Assembly: GCA_036847245.1 (NCBI GenBank)
Contig: DAIUAL010000244.1
Span: 1-5,121, forward strand
From: UBA4661 sp002405405
GTDB lineage: Bacteria > Bacteroidota > Ignavibacteria > Kapaibacteriales > UBA4661
Reading direction: 5' to 3'
Length of the DNA: 5,121 nt
Part shown: piece by piece, positions 1 to 4,047 of the stretch
Layout of the letters: each line of letters begins with the position of its first letter
Numbering within the stretch: position 1 is the stretch's first letter
Notes under the pieces: model-generated
Seen by the model: only the letters and a program-made list of their open reading frames with translations
The model's database searches: none
Told to the model about the DNA's origin: nothing
Made by a program: the position numbers and the translations under genes

Positions 1-294
1 GATATTTTTCAACCCGCTGTGCTTCGACTATTACGTATGTTTGTGCAGTCTGCGCGAGCAAGCGATATTAGCGTTTCTGTATGCGGCGAATTTGCAGGGC
101 ATCCAATTGCTACGGAATTGCTCATTGGTATGGGAATAACTGAACTCAGTGTCGTACCATCGCTTTTGTTAGAAGTAAAAAAGCGCATTCGCAAAATGAG
201 CTTTGCGGATGCAGAGAACCTTGCTTCAACTGTGCTTTCGATGTATAGTGGTACGGATGTAAGAGATTATCTGAATCGTGTAAAAAACACCTGA
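1..294 (+). CDS. ptsI: PTS enzyme I (phosphoenolpyruvate-protein phosphotransferase), C-terminal fragment
   Basis: This is the last 97 residues of enzyme I, the cytoplasmic protein that takes phosphate from phosphoenolpyruvate and passes it to HPr. The frame is open from base 1, so the true start lies left of the window. The visible part is the end of the PEP-binding TIM barrel. It opens with FQPAVLRLLRMFV, as expected for the QP...VLxLI stretch of the family. VCGEFAG follows at residues 27-33, containing the conserved Cys (residue 28) that acts as the proton donor in the active site and the Glu two positions on. The next stretch, ATELLIGMGITELSV, matches the family's LLLGMGLDEFSM segment. 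The following helix (KKRIRKMSFADAENLA) also matches E. coli enzyme I. The N-terminal HPr-binding and phospho-His domains are outside the window. Whether this serves sugar uptake or a regulatory PTS cannot be told. A related PEP-utilising enzyme such as PEP synthase is less likely because the MCGE-like and terminal segments follow enzyme I closely. Confidence 0.9.
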   Translation, partial: DIFQPAVLRLLRMFVQSARASDISVSVCGEFAGHPIATELLIGMGITELSVVPSLLLEVKKRIRKMSFADAENLASTVLSMYSGTDVRDYLNRVKNT

Positions 295-327
295 CGTGAT
301 TACTCGTAAGTACGAGCACGGCTTTTT
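282..327. terminator. Candidate bidirectional intrinsic terminator between convergent genes
   Basis: A perfect 5-bp stem, CTCGT (303-307) with ACGAG (312-316), encloses the loop AAGT. It is extended by an outer CGTG (295-298) and CACG (317-320) pair across a four-base bulge. On the plus strand the hairpin is followed two bases later by TTTTT (323-327), which suits termination of ptsI. On the minus strand it is followed seven bases later by six T (the A run at 282-287), a looser fit for ending the 168-aa gene. The 5-base gap between the two stop codons means that any terminator must overlap coding sequence, as this one does. The stem is short, so strength is uncertain. Confidence 0.4.
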
Positions 328-806
328 CGCATGAGTTCTTTCATAGAGTAGATGTCTTCGATGTTACGGCAAATGTCTTCAACGCGTTCTATGGTATAGC
401 GACGGAGTTGCTGGGTTGTAGCCGTACGAATACTAAGCATGACATCAGGATCAAACTCGATTGTCCGAGATACTAAAGCAACATTATTATCGATATGTAC
501 AAGTAAAATTGTTACTGTGTTCAGCGAGCTTTTGAGAAAAGCACGTTGCTGATCGGGAGGCTCAGTTAACATATTTAGTGGGCAGTCAAATACCCAATCA
601 TCTTGTAACTCTACGACACAATAGGGCACTTCTTTTTCAATATAGACACCTACCCTGATTGGGAGTTCCCAATAAGAGAGTTCATTCTTTTTCGGTGCCT
701 TGATGTAGTATACAATAAACAGTTCACCTTTATAAATTGTTGCCCTCCATTCATCTCGATCTTTTTGACGACTGCGAACAGGAAATTGTTCTCCAACTGT
801 GAACAT
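300..806 (-). CDS. Uncharacterised 168-aa soluble protein
   Basis: I do not recognise this protein. It is an intact frame from ATG (804-806) to TAA (300-302). An in-frame TGA lies five codons upstream of the ATG (822-824), so the start is well constrained. There is no signal peptide and no membrane segment. Residues 1-120 alternate hydrophobic and charged positions (for example GELFIVYYIKAP and WELPIRVGVYIE) and read like a beta-rich domain. Residues 129-165 look like one long charged helix ending in a basic tail, KSRARTYE. Three Cys (63, 75, 146) form no metal-site pattern. The gene lies 91 bases downstream of aspS on the same strand and may be read from the aspS transcript. It ends 5 bases from the end of ptsI. 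The leader has a run of seven A just before the ATG and no Shine-Dalgarno sequence. Its length, the housekeeping neighbours and the tight packing support a real gene, but nothing visible gives a function. Confidence 0.75.
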   Translation of the reverse strand: MFTVGEQFPVRSRQKDRDEWRATIYKGELFIVYYIKAPKKNELSYWELPIRVGVYIEKEVPYCVVELQDDWVFDCPLNMLTEPPDQQRAFLKSSLNTVTILLVHIDNNVALVSRTIEFDPDVMLSIRTATTQQLRRYTIERVEDICRNIEDIYSMKELMRKSRARTYE

Positions 807-854
807 AGTTTTTTTGTTTATTCAAAAATCAAGAAATTAAGATAGAAATTACCA

Positions 855-883
855 ATGGGGGCACATAGGGGCTTAGCCCCATG
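855..883. other. GC-rich hairpin between aspS and the 168-aa gene, with an alternative pairing
   Basis: The 91-base gap at 807-897 is AT-rich except for this block. GGGGC (868-872) and GCCCC (876-880) form a perfect 5-bp stem around the loop TTA. CAT (864-866) and ATG (881-883) extend it with one bulged A at 867. A second G run, ATGGGG (855-860), can instead pair with CCCCAT (877-882), so two hairpins compete for the same C arm. On the minus strand the element follows the aspS stop codon by 14 bases, but no T run comes directly after it, so it is not a canonical intrinsic terminator. It could be a transcript-end stabiliser, a leader element of the downstream gene, or one copy of a dispersed intergenic repeat. 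Confidence 0.45.
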
Positions 884-897
884 CAAAATACTCTTGC

Positions 898-2679
898 TTA
901 TGAGGACTTTTTAACGATTGCGATTGCAAGTTCATCTAGTTGTTTTTGTGCAACATCAGACGGGCAATTATCCATGAGTGATGTACCGCTTGCTGTTTTG
1001 GGAAAGGCAATAACATCACGGATATTGGTTGTACCACTCAAGAGCATAACAACGCGGTCTAAGCCAATAGCAATTCCACCGTGTGGCGGGGCTCCATATT
1101 TAAGTGCGTCCAAAAGGAATCCAAACTTACTTTGCGCTTCTTCAGCACCAATACCGAGCAGCTCAAACATCCGTTGTTGTACAGGGTTTTGATGAATACG
1201 AATAGAGCCTCCAGCAGCTTCATAACCATTAATCACCAAATCGTGGGCAACTGCTCGTGCTTGCTCAGGTGCGGTATGAAGAAGAGGAATATCTTCATTC
1301 ATTGGTGAAGTAAATGGATGATGTCGAGCAATATAGCGACCATCTTCTTCGGAGTATTCCAGTAGCGGGAAATCCAATACCCAATGGAATGAGTAAGTAT
1401 CTTTGACTTTTTCAATAATACCTTGTCGTTTTGCAATATCAAGACGCAAAGCCCCAAGAACAGTGTAGCAGCGTTCTGCATCATCTGCTGCAAAAAGTAA
1501 CAAATCCCCTATTTGTGCCGATGTTGCTTCTTTGATTGATTGGATCTGCTTTTCAGTTAAAAATTTTGCTATAGGTGAATTCACACCTTCGTCAGTGAAT
1601 TTCATCCATGCCAGTCCTTTGGCGCCGTATTTCTTTGCTAATTCTGTTAACTCTTCAATCTGTTTGCGTGAGTAATGCGCACACTGCTCAGCTTTAAGAA
1701 CCGCCACAGTACCGTATTTGTTCTTCGAAATTGCGTCTGAAAAAACAGCAAAATCACTCTCACGGACAATATCGGTAATGGTTATGAGGTGCATGTCGAA
1801 ACGGATATCGGGTTTATCGCTTCCGTATTTTGTAAGAGCTTCGTGAAAGCTCATCCGTCTGAAAGGCAATGTAATATCAATATCCAATACGGATTTCCAG
1901 AGTGTGGCAAAATACCCTTCAATCAGACTCAATACATCATCTTGTGTTACAAATGACATTTCAATATCGATCTGTGTGAACTCCGGCTGGCGATCAGCAC
2001 GTAAATCTTCGTCGCGAAAACATTTGACAATTTGCATATATCGATCAAAGCCAGATACCATGAGCAATTGCTTGAAGAGTTGTGGCGACTGAGGAAGAGC
2101 ATAGAATTTCCCTTTATTAAGTCGACTTGGTACAAGGAAGTCGCGCGCACCTTCAGGTGTTGATTTGGTCAGGATAGGTGTCTCTACTTCCAAGAAACCA
2201 TGCTTCGCAAAGTATTCGTGCGTAACTTGATAAGTTTGATTTCGTGTCAAGAAATATTTTTGGAGTGACAGTCGCCGTAAATCCAAGTATCGATACTGCA
2301 AACGCAGATCCTCCGATGTTTTGGTCTCATCGACAATTTCAAAAGGTGGTATCTCTGCTTTATTGATAATCTGCAAATCTTCGCAAACGATTTCAATCAT
2401 TCCAGTCGCAAGGGTAGGATTAGGACTTTCGCGCAAACGTACGATACCTTTGAGTGCAACAACATATTCAGCATGCAGTTCACGTGCACGCTCTGTTACA
2501 TCCGTATTCTGCTCAGGTATGACTACCGCTTGTGTGATACCGAAACGATCGCGAATATCGATGAACATTAAGCCGCCTAAGTCGCGCGCACGTGCTACCC
2601 AACCATTGAGTACGACATGCTGTCCCACATGTTCGGGACGTAATTCACCACAGGTAACAGTTCGTTTCCAGAAGCTCAT
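898..2679 (-). CDS. aspS: Aspartyl-tRNA synthetase (class II, bacterial type)
   Basis: This cytoplasmic enzyme charges tRNA-Asp with aspartate using ATP. The 593-residue protein is full length for the bacterial family. Residues 1-110 form the OB-fold anticodon-binding domain (LNGWVARARDLGGLMFIDIRDR). YRYLDLRR is at 129-136. Motif 1 and the flexible-loop region, ETPILTKSTPEGARDFLVPS, are at 166-185, followed by ALPQSPQLFKQLLM at 194-207. Motif 2, FRDEDLRADRQPEFTQID, is at 221-238. The bacterial GAD insertion domain spans about 290-415. ARHHPFTSP is at 451-459, and motif 3, GIAIGLDR, is at 535-542. All catalytic signatures are intact. The ATG at 2677-2679 is the only sensible start, because the frame has no other start codon before an upstream stop. 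The leader offers at most a weak GAGA eight bases before the ATG. The gene follows rsfS by 74 bases on the same strand. Leu34 occupies the position that is Leu in the Asp-specific E. coli enzyme, but true specificity cannot be settled from this gene alone. Confidence 0.98.
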   Translation of the reverse strand: MSFWKRTVTCGELRPEHVGQHVVLNGWVARARDLGGLMFIDIRDRFGITQAVVIPEQNTDVTERARELHAEYVVALKGIVRLRESPNPTLATGMIEIVCEDLQIINKAEIPPFEIVDETKTSEDLRLQYRYLDLRRLSLQKYFLTRNQTYQVTHEYFAKHGFLEVETPILTKSTPEGARDFLVPSRLNKGKFYALPQSPQLFKQLLMVSGFDRYMQIVKCFRDEDLRADRQPEFTQIDIEMSFVTQDDVLSLIEGYFATLWKSVLDIDITLPFRRMSFHEALTKYGSDKPDIRFDMHLITITDIVRESDFAVFSDAISKNKYGTVAVLKAEQCAHYSRKQIEELTELAKKYGAKGLAWMKFTDEGVNSPIAKFLTEKQIQSIKEATSAQIGDLLLFAADDAERCYTVLGALRLDIAKRQGIIEKVKDTYSFHWVLDFPLLEYSEEDGRYIARHHPFTSPMNEDIPLLHTAPEQARAVAHDLVINGYEAAGGSIRIHQNPVQQRMFELLGIGAEEAQSKFGFLLDALKYGAPPHGGIAIGLDRVVMLLSGTTNIRDVIAFPKTASGTSLMDNCPSDVAQKQLDELAIAIVKKSS

Positions 2680-2753
2680 AAAGATTATCTCACAGGGTAA
2701 AATGACAAAAGATTCTTTTTCGCGTTTATAATCTGATCACCAAACGAGGTGTT

Positions 2754-3467
2754 TTACTTAGTCGTATCGCTTTTCTTGGTTGTTGTTTTCTTGGTTACTG
2801 CGTTTTTTATCGCAACAGTTTTCGGAACCGATTTTTTTGCCGCAGTTTTTTTTGCAGTTAGCTTTTTCTCGACTGCTGTTGTTGTCAATGTTGTTGTTGC
2901 TGTTTTCTTCTCAGTTGATGATTTTTTTGTCGCAGTTTTTTTCACTGCCGATTTTTTTACTGCCGATTTTTTTACTGCTGATTTCTTTGTTGAGGATTGT
3001 TTTTCTACTTTCTGAGCGTCATCTTCTTCACGGAGAAGCTCGAGGAGTGTTGCACCTTGTAGATGTTCAGTTTGTTCTTCACGAGCGCTATACTCTTCTT
3101 TAAGAACAAGCGAACCACTATCTTGTACGGCATATTGATCATAAGTTGTCCACATTTTCTCGAGTTTATAGAATGTTCGTGCCTGCTCGACAAAAATGTG
3201 AACAACAACATCAAAGTAATCAAGAAGAATCCACTCCGCTTGTTGTTCACCTTCTGTTTTGGGGCGGCGAATACCTTCGTGTAGTGTTGCACGAGTAATG
3301 CCCTGCGCAATGGCACGCGCTTGTACATCAGAAAATGCCGAACATACGACGAAATAATCTGCGGGGGCAGAACCGTCACGGTGAAGATCAATAACAACAA
3401 TGTTGTCTGCTTTTTTGTCTTGCGCCGCGGCAATACATATTTTCAGAAGTGCGAGGGTTTCTTTCAT
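2754..3467 (-). CDS. rsfS: Ribosome silencing factor RsfS (Iojap family) with a long Lys/Ala-rich C-terminal tail
   Basis: RsfS binds ribosomal protein uL14 on the large subunit and blocks subunit joining, lowering translation under poor nutrition. Residues 1-112 are a typical RsfS domain. They include DNIVVIDLHRDGSAPADYFVVC (21-42, quoted here as two adjacent conserved blocks, DNIVVIDL and ADYFVVC), then EGEQQAEWILLDYFDVVVHIF (72-92, core EWILLDYFDVVVHIF) and FYKLEKMW (99-106). The family usually ends near residue 105-130. Here a charged linker (113-157) is followed by about 80 residues (158-237) rich in Lys, Ala, Thr and Ser with almost no acidic residues. Four near-identical KKSAV/KKTAT units occupy 161-180 and looser KK(T/S) units run to the end, resembling histone H1-like bacterial tails. 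The tail is probably disordered and nucleic-acid binding; this is inference. The start at 3465-3467 is fixed by an in-frame TAA two codons upstream. The leader is T-rich with no Shine-Dalgarno sequence. Confidence 0.94.
   Translation of the reverse strand: MKETLALLKICIAAAQDKKADNIVVIDLHRDGSAPADYFVVCSAFSDVQARAIAQGITRATLHEGIRRPKTEGEQQAEWILLDYFDVVVHIFVEQARTFYKLEKMWTTYDQYAVQDSGSLVLKEEYSAREEQTEHLQGATLLELLREEDDAQKVEKQSSTKKSAVKKSAVKKSAVKKTATKKSSTEKKTATTTLTTTAVEKKLTAKKTAAKKSVPKTVAIKNAVTKKTTTKKSDTTK
2832..2973 (-). other. Cluster of five in-phase A_AAA_AAA slippery heptamers in the rsfS tail
   Basis: On the coding strand the reading frame places the heptamer A AAA AAA in the X XXY YYZ phase needed for -1 slippage five times: at 2967-2973 (Val165-Lys167), 2952-2958 (Val170-Lys172), 2922-2928 (Thr180-Lys182), 2847-2853 (Ala205-Lys207) and 2832-2838 (Ala210-Lys212). 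A -1 shift at the first three would add at most 18 residues before TGA at 2911-2913. A shift at the last two would run to TAA at 2758-2760. No strong downstream stem-loop or upstream Shine-Dalgarno-like stimulator is obvious, so function is unproven. The pattern could simply follow from AAA codon preference in a KK-rich tail. Confidence 0.35.
2914..2988. repeat. Tandem 15-bp repeat inside the rsfS tail (about five units)
   Basis: On the plus strand the unit ACTGCCGATTTTTTT occurs twice exactly (2944-2958 and 2959-2973) and once with two changes (2974-2988). Two more diverged units precede it at 2914-2928 and 2929-2943. Being 15 bases long, each unit encodes five residues (KKSAV or a variant), so gain or loss of units keeps the reading frame. 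Each unit carries a run of six or seven A on the coding strand, except the outermost one, where the run is broken. Confidence 0.85.
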
Positions 3468-3519
3468 TCTTTAAAAAAACTAATGAGTAAAATTGGCTAT
3501 CAATATTGACGAAATTTGA

Positions 3520-3550
3520 AAAAACTAAATTCTATACTATGAAATTGAAA
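3520..3550 (-). promoter_or_regulatory. Weak candidate Bacteroidota-type promoter for rsfS
   Basis: Read on the minus strand, TTTC (3547-3550) is followed after 19 bases by TAGTTTTT (3520-3527). The spacing matches the Bacteroidota sigma-factor pattern TTTG-N19/20-TAnnTTTG, but each box has one mismatch in its fixed positions. Initiation just downstream would leave a leader of about 45 bases before the rsfS ATG. The region is AT-rich, so chance matches are easy. No better sigma-70-like pair was seen in the 89-base gap. Confidence 0.18.
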
Positions 3551-3551
3551 G

Positions 3552-3568
3552 GCATTTCATCGAAATGC
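3552..3568. other. Hairpin over the stop codon of the LytR_C gene
   Basis: GCATTTC (3552-3558) and GAAATGC (3562-3568) form a perfect 7-bp stem with a 3-base loop. On the minus strand the stem contains the TGA stop (3557-3559) of the LytR_C gene. The following sequence, CTTTCAATTTC, is pyrimidine-rich but lacks an unbroken T run, so termination would be weak. It may act as a partial terminator or as a 3'-end stabiliser between this gene and rsfS. Confidence 0.35.
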
Positions 3569-4021
3569 TCGCAATTGCAAATAATCTTTGCCGAGGACAA
3601 CAGTGCAGCGGACATATAAACTTGAGTCAACAACACGTGTGCAAAGTGAATCGGCAATACCTAAGGCACGCGCCACAGCACGAGTAGAAATGGAATCGTT
3701 GACGCGATCAATTACGAAAGATTTCTCAACATCAAAAGATTTGTAATTATCAATTTCTACAACGTCAAAACCTGCTGAACGAAGGTAATCCATCGTTGTT
3801 CTGGCTATACCCGATATGCCACTACCGTTCGCAATGTTGAGTTGTATCTGATCACCTTCTTTCACCAAATCATCCGAACGATGAATGGTAGCATCAAGTT
3901 CCGGGGTTGCTGATAAGCGGATCAGAACAATACAGAGAACAAGCGCGACGCATACGCCACCAAACAAAAAGCGGAGGCGGTAAGGATTGCTCTGTATATG
4001 TGCCGATTGCTGCTCTTGCAT
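3557..4021 (-). CDS. Small membrane-anchored protein with a LytR_C-type (LytR/CpsA/Psr C-terminal) domain
   Basis: This 154-residue protein has a short N-terminal segment (1-16), one membrane helix at about 17-37 (FLFGGVCVALVLCIVLIRL) and then a domain that should face the periplasm. Residues 58-150 match the LytR_C pattern: IQLNIANGSGISGIA (58-72), then MDYLRSAGFDVVEIDNY (77-93, 'L-R-x-x-G-F-x-V'), FVIDR (102-106), RAVARALGI (114-122) and YVRCTVVLGKDY (136-147). The domain occurs at the end of LCP cell-wall phosphotransferases and also alone, as here; no catalytic LCP domain is present. Its role is not known; a wall or envelope-associated accessory function is inference. The ATG at 4019-4021 is the only start before the in-frame gyrB stop, 12 bases upstream, so co-transcription with gyrB is very likely. 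There is no Shine-Dalgarno sequence. rsfS follows after 89 bases. Confidence 0.85.
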   Translation of the reverse strand: MQEQQSAHIQSNPYRLRFLFGGVCVALVLCIVLIRLSATPELDATIHRSDDLVKEGDQIQLNIANGSGISGIARTTMDYLRSAGFDVVEIDNYKSFDVEKSFVIDRVNDSISTRAVARALGIADSLCTRVVDSSLYVRCTVVLGKDYLQLRAFR

Positions 4022-4024
4022 GAC

Positions 4025-4047
4025 ACTTGGAGATTAAATATCCAAGT
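4025..4047 (-). promoter_or_regulatory. Hairpin around the gyrB stop codon, upstream of the LytR_C start
   Basis: ACTTGGA (4025-4031) and TCCAAGT (4041-4047) are a perfect 7-bp inverted repeat separated by nine bases. In the minus-strand mRNA the gyrB TAA lies in the loop, and the second arm ends three bases before the ATG of the LytR_C gene. No T run follows, so it is not an intrinsic terminator. A ribosome finishing gyrB would open the stem, exposing the downstream start. This fits translational coupling and is inferred from layout only. Confidence 0.35.

Noticed and set aside
19..21. GTG as a start for the left-edge gene
   Set aside because: The frame is open and matches enzyme I upstream of it (DIFQPA), so the codon is an internal Val of a truncated gene.
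868..880. Canonical intrinsic terminator for aspS
   Set aside because: The stem is good but no T run follows on the minus strand, so it was listed as a hairpin of unknown role.
881..1192. Plus-strand open frame opposite the aspS 3' end
   Set aside because: Antisense to conserved motif 3 of AspRS, with low-complexity Ser-rich composition.
2680..2753. Possible aspS promoter (TTGTCA with a TAATCT box)
   Set aside because: The spacer is only 15 bases and the -10 box abuts the ATG, so a transcript would start inside the gene.
2914..2988. CRISPR-like array
   Set aside because: The 15-base units are directly adjacent, have no spacers and encode an in-frame peptide repeat.
2749..3015. Plus-strand open frame encoding a Phe/Val-rich hydrophobic protein
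   Set aside because: It is the antisense of the Lys/Ala-rich rsfS tail; its hydrophobic look comes from reading AAA codons backwards as TTT.
3005..3433. Minus-strand open frame of 142 codons within rsfS
   Set aside because: It overlaps the strongly conserved RsfS frame almost fully and resembles no protein family.
3571..3578. Perfect palindrome GCAATTGC
   Set aside because: Eight bases inside the LytR_C coding sequence; expected by chance at this length and with no partner site.
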